NCBI GenBank assembly: GCA_900551235.1
Contig: URUU01000008.1
Coordinates: 1 to 56,323 of the forward strand
Source of the DNA: an uncultured Lachnospiraceae bacterium
GTDB taxonomy: Bacteria; Bacillota; Clostridia; Lachnospirales; Lachnospiraceae
Direction: 5' to 3'
DNA length: 56,323 nt
In this document: positions 30,884-39,102 of the stretch, piece after piece
Layout of the letters: each line of letters starts with the position of its first letter
Numbering within the stretch: position 1 is the stretch's first letter
Program-made: the position numbers and the translations under genes
The notes under the pieces: model-generated
The model's database searches: none
Told to the model about the DNA's origin: nothing
The model's input: only the letters and a program-made list of their open reading frames with translations

Positions 30884-32635
30884 ATGAGAAAAAAAGAATG
30901 GTTTCAGAGAGCTGACGTATGCATTGCGGCTGCAGTGCTGACACTGACTGCACTGCCGTCCGTTACCGCATCGGCGGCACAGTCATATACAGGGGCAGCA
31001 CATATTAGCCAGTTTGGAGAGTATGATGTTGCGGTTACAGTTGATGTGGAAGATCAGAAAATCAAAAACCTTACGATCGAAGGGAAAAATTATGCCGGAA
31101 ATTATATAGGTTACAATGAGGCGAGACTGAAGATGGCAGCCGATGTCCTGAAAGAGGCTTATGTCGGAAAATCTGCGGCAGATGCAAAAGAGATTGCAGC
31201 AGTGGATGTGGTTTCCGGGGCAACCTATTCTTCAAAGGCAATCCGGGATGCCGTCCTTGAGGCACTGGAACTGAAATGGGATGAAGAGGAAAATGTAGTT
31301 CCGACGGAAAAATTAAAAGAAGGTACCTACAGCGTTACGATTTCTTATTACACCGATAAGATCAGGCATAGTCTGGTCGAGGACGAGACAAGACAGGCAG
31401 TAATCCAGGTGGATGCGGATGGGAATATGACACTGGTCACCGATCTTATAAGCGGTACCGATAAAGAACCGCTTTATATTTATCAGTTTGATGGATATTA
31501 TGCCGGAAATGATACAACAAAAGAATTAAAAACCGATGCCACAGTGACGACGAAATCCATGTCTTATAAGGATGGAAAAGAAACAAAAAGCATGGATGTG
31601 GTATCAAAGGTTGCATTTCCTCTGGAGAATGGTTTTGCAGATATGTATTGTACAAAAGCAAGTATTTATGTGCCGGTTATGAAGAACCTGACCGGTACCT
31701 ACCAAGGACTTGCCTTTGATCAGGGCAGGTTCAGCGCGGACTGTTATACAAAAGTATACTGGAATACCTTGAAGGCACAGGAAGAAACAATCGCAGATGG
31801 AAGCTATGAAGTGCCGGTAACACTGATGAGTGCATCCAATCCGGACAAAGTATCCATGGCAGGAGCGGCAATTTCACCGGCTGCAGAAGTAGTTGTGAAA
31901 GACGGAAAAACACAGTATAAGCTGAAGTTTCACAGCATGGATCTTAATCTGGCAGGCAGCACAGAAAAAGGACATCTGGAAAAATTCTGGGTTTATGCAG
32001 GTGATACGAAATCTGAGAAAACAGAGGCAACCGGCGGAGATTTTTATAGCGAAGAAGGAAATTCCTATCCGGGAAGCTTTTCCTTTACGCGTGACAGAGC
32101 AGGGGAAAAAAGTCTTTATGCCAGAGTTTCGGTTGATGCCATGGCAGGCTTTGATCAGGATGTGATCGTAAAACTGGACTGGAACAACCGCACCGCCGGA
32201 AGTGATAACGGAAAGAATAACAATAATAGCAATAATAACAATAATAACAGCAATAATAACAGTAACAATAACAACAGTAACGGAAATAATAGTAGTAATA
32301 GTAGCGGTGATCAAAACGATAACGGAAAGAATCAGACATCTGCAAAAGCTCTGGCAGCCGTGAAGAATCTGAAAAAGAAAAAAGGAAAGAAAAACACGCT
32401 GACCTTAAGCTGGAAAAAAGTTTCCGGGGCAAATGGTTATGAGGTTTATCAGGCGGCAAAAGCAAAAGGAAAATACAAGAAGATCAGGACCATTTCCAAA
32501 GGGAAAACAACAAAGCTTACAGTGAAAAAGCTGAAAGCCAAAAAAACTTATTATTTCAAAGTACGTGCTTATAAGAAAAACGGCGGACAAAAAGCTTACG
32601 GAACGTATTCAAAAGTATTAAAAGTAAAGATGTAA
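30884..32635 (+). CDS. Secreted FMN-binding + NEAT-like domain protein with FN3 tail
   Basis: A 583-residue protein with a signal peptide (residues 1-32, ending TASAA). Residues 42-130 are an FMN-binding domain with DVVSGATYS: it fits the ApbE flavinylation pattern, so FMN is probably attached covalently to T114. Two NEAT-like modules follow (about 145-285 and 300-435). The first has YVPVMKNLTGTYQGL, the second ends with VIVKLDWN; NEAT domains bind heme or heme proteins. An Asn/Ser linker (about 443-478) leads to a fibronectin type III domain at the C-terminus. There is no anchor, so it may be released or held by other proteins. The role is inferred as heme capture with an electron-transfer step. 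It is first in an operon with further heme proteins. AAAGGAGAATTTTC precedes the ATG. Confidence 0.82.
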   Translation: MRKKEWFQRADVCIAAAVLTLTALPSVTASAAQSYTGAAHISQFGEYDVAVTVDVEDQKIKNLTIEGKNYAGNYIGYNEARLKMAADVLKEAYVGKSAADAKEIAAVDVVSGATYSSKAIRDAVLEALELKWDEEENVVPTEKLKEGTYSVTISYYTDKIRHSLVEDETRQAVIQVDADGNMTLVTDLISGTDKEPLYIYQFDGYYAGNDTTKELKTDATVTTKSMSYKDGKETKSMDVVSKVAFPLENGFADMYCTKASIYVPVMKNLTGTYQGLAFDQGRFSADCYTKVYWNTLKAQEETIADGSYEVPVTLMSASNPDKVSMAGAAISPAAEVVVKDGKTQYKLKFHSMDLNLAGSTEKGHLEKFWVYAGDTKSEKTEATGGDFYSEEGNSYPGSFSFTRDRAGEKSLYARVSVDAMAGFDQDVIVKLDWNNRTAGSDNGKNNNNSNNNNNNSNNNSNNNNSNGNNSSNSSGDQNDNGKNQTSAKALAAVKNLKKKKGKKNTLTLSWKKVSGANGYEVYQAAKAKGKYKKIRTISKGKTTKLTVKKLKAKKTYYFKVRAYKKNGGQKAYGTYSKVLKVKM

Positions 32636-32663
32636 CAGCAACCGGATGGCGGAGGAGATCAAG

Positions 32664-34574
32664 ATGGTGAGAAAAGTAACAGAGAAAAGAAAAAAGTGGC
32701 AGGTGTGTCTGCTGGCAGGCGTTATCCTTGCTGGATCTCTGATTTCACCGATGCAGGGAAGGAAAGCAGACAGGTGTTATGCAGCAGAAGTGCAGGAAGG
32801 AACCCTTGCAGATGGCACATACAGCATCAGCGGGATGCTGCGCCATGCCACACAGGATCAGGATTCCATGGGAAATACAGCAATCGCAAAGCCCCTGACT
32901 TTAAAAGTGGCAGATGGACAGTGCTCTCTGATCCTGGATCTGGTTCCGCTTACGATTCGGCTTGGAAAGAAAGATTTTAATGGATATCTTGCAGAACTGC
33001 TTTATTTTCCACAGATTGAAGGCAGTCTGCCTTCTGAAAATGATATGGCAGTGGGAGCGGATATTCTATCACAGTATGATGGCGTTTATGACAGCTACAA
33101 TGATCCGGAGAATGGTCTGGATGAAAATGTAAAAGGCATGATCTATCCAAAACAGATCGCCATTCCGGTAAATGCGGGTGAAACACAGATCTGGACGCAG
33201 GTTTATGTACCGGTGATGGAGGCGGTCAGCGCCGGAAGCGGTGAGCAGTATGCAAAGCTTCAGTTAGACTGGAATACCTTGAAACTGCTCTCGCAGCCAA
33301 CGGAACCATCAACGGAAGCACCATCGACGGAAGAGCCGTCAACTGATCAGCCGTCAACTGATCAGCCGTCAACCGACCAGCCATCGACCGATCCTGGTAC
33401 TTCGACAAATGGTGGTCAGAATCAGAAACCAGATAAATCCGGTCTGCATACGCTTCTGCTGTCTGCGACCAGCTTATCTGGAAGAGAATCTGTGTATACA
33501 AAAGACAGCCTTGATGCACTGAAAAAAGCGATTGCAGCAGCACAGAATGTATACGACAACGAGAATGCCACAAAACTTCAGATTACAAAGCAGCAGAATG
33601 CACTTTCACAGGCGATCATCAATCTGGAACAGAAAAAGCAGACCTCTTCGACAGAAAAAAGTACACAGGAAGAACTGGATATCAAAACACTTTCGGATGG
33701 TGTTTATTATCTGTCCGGAAAGATGTTAAAAACAGATAAGCAGTCCGTTTCCATGGCAAACGAGGCACTGGATCATACGGTGAAACTGACCGTAAAAAAG
33801 AAAAAATATACATTGACACTGAATTTTTCCGGACTGACGATCAATGGGCAGAAAGGTTATCTTGGCTGGTTAAAATACTATAAAACAGGTTATAAAACAG
33901 ATGCATATGGTGCGCCATCCGGAAGTATGCAGGCAGTTACGGTGACAAAAAAGCAGAACAATGCGGATTATCCAAAGGAAATTTCTTTTTCAATGATCGA
34001 AGAAGCAAAAGAAGATGGCTATGTGCCATTGCAGGTGTTTGTTCCGGTCATGGATGCCATTTCAGCGGGAAGCGGCACGCAGAATGTTTATCTGAAACTG
34101 GATCTTGAGGGTATCACACAGGACAAAAAGAGCGTTAAAAAGGAATCAGAAAGTAACCAGACGGATGGCAGCAGTTCAAAAAAGAATACGGGCAGTACCA
34201 CGGCAGGAAGTACTTCTGCAGGAAGCAAAGCAGTCGCAAAAAGCGGTGGTTCGTCACTTGGAAATCAGGGACTTCCAGGAAGTGGTACAGCATCCAAAGG
34301 CAACACTGCCCGCTCTGAAGTGCAGACAGGTGAGAAAAAAACATTTTCTGAAAAAGAAAAGAACACCGAAAGTGCCAGACTTAGCAATCCGGTGGAAGCA
34401 TCCAAGGTGCCGGAAACGGAAAGTACATCCGGAACAAATACGGAAGATATTCCGAAAAGTGAAAAATCCGGGCATGGTAACCCGGTTGCCGCAGCTCTTC
34501 CATCGCTTGGAGCGATTCTTGCAGCAGGCGCTGGTGTGCTCTATAAAATACGAAGCCGCAGATGGGTATTATAG
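32664..34574 (+). CDS. Membrane-anchored surface protein with two NEAT domains
   Basis: A 636-residue protein: signal peptide (about 12-45), NEAT domain 1 (about 50-210), a spacer with TDQPS repeats, a FIVAR-like helical module (about 265-325), NEAT domain 2 (about 345-490), a long Ser/Lys/Glu-rich stalk, and a C-terminal membrane helix (about 603-625) with a basic end. The NEAT heme-site region is clear in both, as YVPVMEAVSAGSGEQYAKLQLDW and VFVPVMDAISAGSGTQ. These domains take heme from host proteins and pass it on. There is no LPxTG, so anchoring is by the helix. Start 32664 was chosen because GGAGGAGATCAAG precedes it; the ATG at 32646 has no site and would put that sequence inside the gene. 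Confidence 0.85.
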   Translation: MVRKVTEKRKKWQVCLLAGVILAGSLISPMQGRKADRCYAAEVQEGTLADGTYSISGMLRHATQDQDSMGNTAIAKPLTLKVADGQCSLILDLVPLTIRLGKKDFNGYLAELLYFPQIEGSLPSENDMAVGADILSQYDGVYDSYNDPENGLDENVKGMIYPKQIAIPVNAGETQIWTQVYVPVMEAVSAGSGEQYAKLQLDWNTLKLLSQPTEPSTEAPSTEEPSTDQPSTDQPSTDQPSTDPGTSTNGGQNQKPDKSGLHTLLLSATSLSGRESVYTKDSLDALKKAIAAAQNVYDNENATKLQITKQQNALSQAIINLEQKKQTSSTEKSTQEELDIKTLSDGVYYLSGKMLKTDKQSVSMANEALDHTVKLTVKKKKYTLTLNFSGLTINGQKGYLGWLKYYKTGYKTDAYGAPSGSMQAVTVTKKQNNADYPKEISFSMIEEAKEDGYVPLQVFVPVMDAISAGSGTQNVYLKLDLEGITQDKKSVKKESESNQTDGSSSKKNTGSTTAGSTSAGSKAVAKSGGSSLGNQGLPGSGTASKGNTARSEVQTGEKKTFSEKEKNTESARLSNPVEASKVPETESTSGTNTEDIPKSEKSGHGNPVAAALPSLGAILAAGAGVLYKIRSRRWVL

Positions 34575-34583
34575 GGGAGGATC

Positions 34584-35534
34584 ATGCGAAAAAGCAGTAA
34601 AAAAAGAAAAATAAGAACATACATAGTTTGGCTGCTTCTATTCTGTGGAATCCTGCTTCTTGACCAGGAGCAGGCATATGCAGAAAGTGGCAGTATCTAT
34701 ACCTGCAGCATCACGGCAAGTTATGCACATCCGGTGACCGGAGACATAGAGGATGCCGGGGGCATGGCAGGTTCCGTTACGGGTCAGGGCATGGTAGAAG
34801 GCGCAGTGGGTGCACAGGGCATCCTGGAAGTTACCGATGCGGGAAATTATTACCTGACGGTGCGTTTCAGCCTGATGGATTATGCTTCCGGTCATGAGAT
34901 TTCCGTACAGAATGTCGGGGAGAATGGATGGACTGAGACGGTGGGAACGGTGACAGCGACGGGGAGTGACAGCAGTGGAAGCAACGAAGATCTTTGTATC
35001 GAAGTGCCATCAGAACAGTGTATTCTGCGCTGTTCGATGTATGTAGAGCCAATGGGAAGAGATGTGATCTTTTACTTTTATCCAGATGATTATCAGACCG
35101 GTAATCAGACGGATATGAAAGCGACAAAGGTAACAGAAACATCAACGGAAGCCGGGAAAGCACAGAAACAGCCACAGAATCAGGAAACACAGCAAAACGG
35201 GAATGAAAATGCAGATCCTGACGGCGGAGAAAATCAAAAAGCTACAGAGAAAGCTGCAGAACAGTTCCGGGGCGCAGAAATGCACGCAGAAGAAACTGCG
35301 GATGGCGAGACGGAGATGGCAGGGCTTTCGCTGTCAACAGCTTCCAATGAAACACAGGCAGAAGCAGAAAACATACAGACAGGGACAATGGTAATGACGG
35401 TATCTGACTGGATCCTGGCGCTGACAGTATCCATGACACTTTCCGGGTTGCTTCTTCTGGCGGCTGGAACGGGTGTATTTCTTCTTTTGCAGCGACATCC
35501 GCAGTGGTGGAAAGGAGACTGGGAGGATGACTGA
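34584..35534 (+). CDS. Heme-binding Shp-like surface protein
   Basis: A 316-residue protein with a signal peptide (about 10-33) and one extracellular domain (35-170) of the streptococcal Shp heme-binding type: YTCSITASYAHPVTG, then YYLTVRFSLMD, and CSMYVEPMGRDVIFYFY. In Shp two Met residues bind heme; M150-type residues in this region could do so. An acidic, repeat-poor stalk and a C-terminal membrane helix (about 277-303) follow. In Streptococcus pyogenes Shp hands heme to the HtsA lipoprotein. Here an HtsA-like lipoprotein is the very next gene and overlaps by 8 bp. GGGGAGGATC precedes the ATG. Confidence 0.8.
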   Translation: MRKSSKKRKIRTYIVWLLLFCGILLLDQEQAYAESGSIYTCSITASYAHPVTGDIEDAGGMAGSVTGQGMVEGAVGAQGILEVTDAGNYYLTVRFSLMDYASGHEISVQNVGENGWTETVGTVTATGSDSSGSNEDLCIEVPSEQCILRCSMYVEPMGRDVIFYFYPDDYQTGNQTDMKATKVTETSTEAGKAQKQPQNQETQQNGNENADPDGGENQKATEKAAEQFRGAEMHAEETADGETEMAGLSLSTASNETQAEAENIQTGTMVMTVSDWILALTVSMTLSGLLLLAAGTGVFLLLQRHPQWWKGDWEDD

Positions 35535-36471
35535 GTGTAAACGTTTCTGGCTGCTCGCAGGGCTTGCTATCTGCATACTGCTTGGCGGATGTGTCAATCA
35601 GCATCCGGATAAGGGGATGTCAGATGAAGGCATAACTGGAAGTGGAGAAGAACAGGCAGTGGAAGCAGCGCGAAAAAAAGTAGAGGCACTTGGAAGGGAA
35701 CCACGTATCGTTGCCACCTCTCCGGCGGCAGCACAGATCTGCGATAAGCTGGATCTGGAACTTGTCGGTGTCTGCAGCAGCAGTACGTCAGAAATTCCGC
35801 AGCGTTATCAGAAACTGACAACTGTTGGAACGGCGATGAGTCCGGATATGGAGATTCTGGCATCTCTGGCGCCGGACTGGATTTTAAGTCCGGCATCTCT
35901 GCAAAGTGACCTTCAGCCAAAGTACGAGACGATTGGAAGTGACTGGGCATTTCTCAATCTGCGCAGTGTACCGGGCATGTATCAGTCTATTGAGGAACTG
36001 GGTGTGATCTTTCACCGTGAAGAACAGGCACAGGAACTTACCGACGCTTATCAGGAATTTTATCAGAAATTTCAAAAAGAGATTGAAGGCAAAGACCATC
36101 CGAAAGTACTGATTCTGATGGGACTGCCTGGAAGCTATGTGATCGCGACTGAAAAATCTTATATCGGAAGTCTGGGAGCACTTGCCGGGGCAGAAAATGT
36201 CTATGATGATCAGGGACAGGAATTTTTAAGCGTCAATACAGAAGATATGAAAACAAAAGAACCGGATATCATTCTGCGTGCGGCACATGCACTTCCGGAT
36301 CAGGTCGCGGAAATGTTTGCAGAAGATTTTAAAACCAATGATATCTGGAAACATTTTCAGGCAGTAAAAGCCGGAAAAGTCTATGATCTTCCTTATGAAC
36401 AGTTTGGAATGAGTGCAACGTTTGCTTATCCGGATGCGCTGGAAACCTTAAAAGAAATCTTATACGAATAA
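35527..36471 (+). CDS. Heme/iron ABC transporter substrate-binding lipoprotein (HtsA/IsdE/FecB-like)
   Basis: A 314-residue lipoprotein with signal and lipobox ICILLGGC (Cys at about 20). It is a class III periplasmic-binding fold of the FecB/BtuF type: RIVATSPAAAQICDKLDLELVGVC, then MSPDMEILASLAPDWIL, a backbone helix, and GAENVYDDQGQEFLSVNTEDMKTKEPDIILRAAH. IsdE and HtsA bind heme with Met and His; M-rich stretches are present but ligands cannot be fixed. Start 35527 overlaps the stop of the Shp-like gene by 8 bp and sits behind GGGAGG. A longer open frame from 35473 lies inside that gene and would spoil the lipoprotein signal. Confidence 0.9.
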   Translation: MTECKRFWLLAGLAICILLGGCVNQHPDKGMSDEGITGSGEEQAVEAARKKVEALGREPRIVATSPAAAQICDKLDLELVGVCSSSTSEIPQRYQKLTTVGTAMSPDMEILASLAPDWILSPASLQSDLQPKYETIGSDWAFLNLRSVPGMYQSIEELGVIFHREEQAQELTDAYQEFYQKFQKEIEGKDHPKVLILMGLPGSYVIATEKSYIGSLGALAGAENVYDDQGQEFLSVNTEDMKTKEPDIILRAAHALPDQVAEMFAEDFKTNDIWKHFQAVKAGKVYDLPYEQFGMSATFAYPDALETLKEILYE

Positions 36472-36486
36472 GAAGGAGAATGCTCT

Positions 36487-37500
36487 ATGAATCAAGATAT
36501 TCTGCGGAAGCAGAAAAAACGCCGGAGAGTCTGGTTTTCGTTTGTGGTTGTGTTATTTCTGCTTCTGACCGTATTTTTTGCGGCGATCAATACCGGCAGT
36601 CTTTCGGTCAGTTTTGGACAGCTCCTTCGTGGCCTTTTTGTATCTTATGATGAAAATGTGGCGGCTGTCTATGACCTGCGTTTTCCACGTATCCTGATCT
36701 CCATGCTTGCCGGAGCAGCGATCGCAGTATCGGGTGTTCTTTTTCAGGCAGTTCTGAAAAATCCACTGGCAGATCCTGGAATCATCGGCATTTCCAGCGG
36801 AGCGGGCTTTGCGGCAGTGTGTATCAGCACCTTTTTTCCAACACTCTATTTTTTTACACCGTTTGCAGCCTTTTTTGGCGGAGTGGCAGCGTTTTTTCTG
36901 GTCTACTGTCTTTCGTGGAAACAAGGTTTAAGCCCGTTGCGTATTATCCTCACCGGAGTGGCGGTGGATGCGCTGTTTACCGGACTTTCCAGCGTATTCA
37001 GCACGATGACAGGTGGACAGCGTACCGGGGTGGCATCGATTGTAGAAGCCAATATCACACAGAAAACCTGGTCCGATGTGAGTACGCTTTTTCCATATGT
37101 GGCAGCAGGGCTGTTTCTTGCCGTTCTGTTTATCGGAGAATCTAACCTGCTTGCCCTGGAGGATAAGACAGCAAGGGGGCTTGGCATCAATGTCAACCGG
37201 ACCAGGATCGTGATCTCCCTGACGGCTGTTCTGCTTGCCAGTGTATCTACGGCAGTAGCCGGGACAGTCAGCTTTCTCGGACTGATCGTTCCACATATCG
37301 GCAGGCTGCTGGTTGGAAGCGATCACAAAGTGCTGATTCCGTTTTCCGCACTTGCAGGTGCATTTACTTTCCTGCTCGCAGATACGATCGGCAGGACGAT
37401 CGCTGCACCATATGAAGTAAGTGCGGCTGTGATCATGAGCGTGGTTGGAGGCCCGTTCTTTATTCTTCTGCTTCGGAGGTCAAAAAAATATGGAAACTAA
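36487..37500 (+). CDS. FecCD-family ABC permease (heme/iron uptake)
   Basis: A 337-residue membrane protein of the BtuC/FecCD family with about ten helices. Family motifs are LRFPRILISMLAGAAIAVSGVLFQAVLKNPLADPGIIGISSGAGF and, near the end, GTVSFLGLIVPHIGRLLVGSDHKVLIP followed by LADTIGRTI. It forms the channel for the substrate delivered by the lipoprotein encoded upstream, 16 bp away. AAGGAGAATGCTCT precedes the ATG. The stop overlaps the start of the ATPase gene by 11 bp. Confidence 0.94.
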   Translation: MNQDILRKQKKRRRVWFSFVVVLFLLLTVFFAAINTGSLSVSFGQLLRGLFVSYDENVAAVYDLRFPRILISMLAGAAIAVSGVLFQAVLKNPLADPGIIGISSGAGFAAVCISTFFPTLYFFTPFAAFFGGVAAFFLVYCLSWKQGLSPLRIILTGVAVDALFTGLSSVFSTMTGGQRTGVASIVEANITQKTWSDVSTLFPYVAAGLFLAVLFIGESNLLALEDKTARGLGINVNRTRIVISLTAVLLASVSTAVAGTVSFLGLIVPHIGRLLVGSDHKVLIPFSALAGAFTFLLADTIGRTIAAPYEVSAAVIMSVVGGPFFILLLRRSKKYGN

Positions 37501-38299
37501 TGCGATGGAAGTGAAAAACTTAAGCTTTGCCTATGGAAGCAATCAGATCTTGTCGGATATATCGCTGACGATTCCGAAGGGAAAGATTACAACGATCATG
37601 GGTGCGAACGGATGTGGCAAGTCTACTTTGTTTTCACTTATGACGAAAAATCTGACACTGGGAAAAGGAAAAATCCTGTTACAGGACAAAAATATCCGCA
37701 AATATTCCTTAAGTGAATTTGCAAGGAAAGTGTCGATCGTTCATCAGCATAATTCAGCGGCAGAAGATATCACGATCGAACGGCTTGTTTCCTATGGCAG
37801 GACACCGTATCAGAAAATGCTGGGTGGAAAAAGCGAAGAAGATGAGCGGCTGATCGAGCAGGCACTTCAGGTGACCGGGCTTCAAAAACTGCGTGACCGG
37901 GAGATCGGCAGATTATCCGGCGGCCAGCGGCAGCGTGTGTGGATTGCCATGGCACTGGCGCAAAATACAGAACTTCTGTTTCTGGATGAGCCGACCACGT
38001 ATTTGGATATCCGTTATCAACTGGAGATCCTGGAACTGGTGAAAAAGCTCAATGAAGAATTTGGCATCACGATCATAATGGTTCTCCATGACATCAATCA
38101 GGCTATCTATTTTTCCGATAAGATCATCGGTCTGCAGGGTGGCCATGTAGAGATCGAAGGAGAACCGGCACAGGTGATCACGGAGGAAAGCATACAGAAA
38201 CTATACGGTGTGCATCTTCTGGTAACGAAAGTAAACGGAAACCCGGTAGTAGCCATACAGGATTACCGGCTTCCAACAAAAGAGTCCCTGAATATCTGA
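37490..38299 (+). CDS. ABC transporter ATP-binding protein (heme/iron uptake, FecE-like)
   Basis: A 269-residue ATPase. Walker A is GANGCGKSTL, the signature is LSGGQRQRVWIAMALAQ, Walker B is LLFLDEPTTYLD (the tyrosine before LD is typical of FepC/FecE-type proteins), and the H-loop is MVLHDINQA. It powers the heme importer with the lipoprotein and permease encoded upstream. Start 37490 was chosen because GGAGGTCAAAAAAAT lies just in front; a longer frame from 37445 sits inside the permease gene. Translational coupling with the permease (11-bp overlap) fits a two-subunit complex. Confidence 0.93.
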   Translation: METNAMEVKNLSFAYGSNQILSDISLTIPKGKITTIMGANGCGKSTLFSLMTKNLTLGKGKILLQDKNIRKYSLSEFARKVSIVHQHNSAAEDITIERLVSYGRTPYQKMLGGKSEEDERLIEQALQVTGLQKLRDREIGRLSGGQRQRVWIAMALAQNTELLFLDEPTTYLDIRYQLEILELVKKLNEEFGITIIMVLHDINQAIYFSDKIIGLQGGHVEIEGEPAQVITEESIQKLYGVHLLVTKVNGNPVVAIQDYRLPTKESLNI

Positions 38300-38319
38300 C
38301 AGACAGAAAGGATACCTTT

Positions 38320-38703
38320 ATGAAAAAAACACCGGTTAATATCATCTGGATGCTGCTTGGTTTTTTATGTCTGGCATTTGGAACCATCGGCATTGTTTTG
38401 CCGGTTCTGCCTACCGTGCCATTTTGTATGGCAACTGTATTCTGCTTTGCAAAAAGTTCAGAAAAATTACATACCTGGTTTCTGTCAACAAATCTGTATA
38501 AAAAGCATCTGGACAGTTTTGTGCAGCAAAGATCCATGACGCTTGGCACAAAGTGTAAGATCATCGGAATGGTCACGGTTGTTATGGCGATTGGTTTTCT
38601 TTGTATGAAAAATGTGCCGGCCGGAAGAATCTGCATTGCAGTTGTATGGATATGCCATATTTTCTATTTCTTTTTCCGGGTGAAAACAGTTGAGCAGAAA
38701 TAA
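38320..38703 (+). CDS. DUF454 (YbaN-like) membrane protein
   Basis: A 127-residue protein with three to four membrane helices and the DUF454 pattern: LLGFLCLAFGTIGIVLPVLPTVPF (about 12-35) and FCFAKSSEKLHTWFL. The middle (KIIGMVTVVMAIGFLCMKN) and end (ICIAVVWICHIFYFFF) are helices. Function is unknown. It closes the heme operon 20 bp after the ATPase gene, and DUF454 genes are often reported next to heme or iron genes, so a role in heme handling at the membrane is plausible but unproven. The tryptophan T-box promoter starts 10 bp after its stop. Confidence 0.82.
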   Translation: MKKTPVNIIWMLLGFLCLAFGTIGIVLPVLPTVPFCMATVFCFAKSSEKLHTWFLSTNLYKKHLDSFVQQRSMTLGTKCKIIGMVTVVMAIGFLCMKNVPAGRICIAVVWICHIFYFFFRVKTVEQK

Positions 38704-38713
38704 CAAATTTTCA

Positions 38714-38742
38714 TTGACAAAGGCAGCAAAAAGTATTAGTAT
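38714..38742 (+). promoter_or_regulatory. Sigma-A promoter of the tryptophan-type transporter operon
   Basis: TTGACA (38714-38719), a 17-bp spacer and TAGTAT (38737-38742), followed directly by the T-box leader. Confidence 0.82.
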
Positions 38743-38744
38743 TT

Positions 38745-39014
38745 AACACATAAGAAAAACCGATGAGAAAGAGGAGTAAGTTTTCCACAAAGTTACAGAG
38801 AGCTGCAGGCGGTGGGATTGCAGTACGGCAGGGATTACTGAATGGACTTTTGAGGGCAGCCCGAAATCACAGAAGAGTAGGCGCTGTCGGGAACCGAACC
38901 CGTTATCAATCAGGAATGTATAACATGTACATGCAGAGTGGACAGAAGTCAATTTGAGTGGTACCGCGTTGATAGATATCAGCGTCTCAGGCAAAGAGCC
39001 TGGGACGCTTTTTC
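38745..39014 (+). ncRNA. T-box leader with UGG (tryptophan) specifier
   Basis: The T-box sequence GAGTGGTACCGCG lies at 38956-38968. Stem I spans about 38795-38865, and the specifier loop reads CTGAA-TGG-AC, with the Trp codon at 38843-38845. The terminator AGCGTCTCAGGC / GCCTGGGACGCT with a T tract lies at 38981-39014, and the competing antiterminator would use the T-box. Uncharged tRNA-Trp would stabilise read-through into the transporter genes. T-boxes with a UGG specifier upstream of this transporter family have been described and named trpXYZ. Confidence 0.92.
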
Positions 39015-39102
39015 ACTTTACAGGAAATTGCTTTTCTGTAAAGTAAAAAATTATTTGAAGAGCGGGGATTAAGGTCCACGGCAGAAAAGGAGGATTTTAT
39101 CT

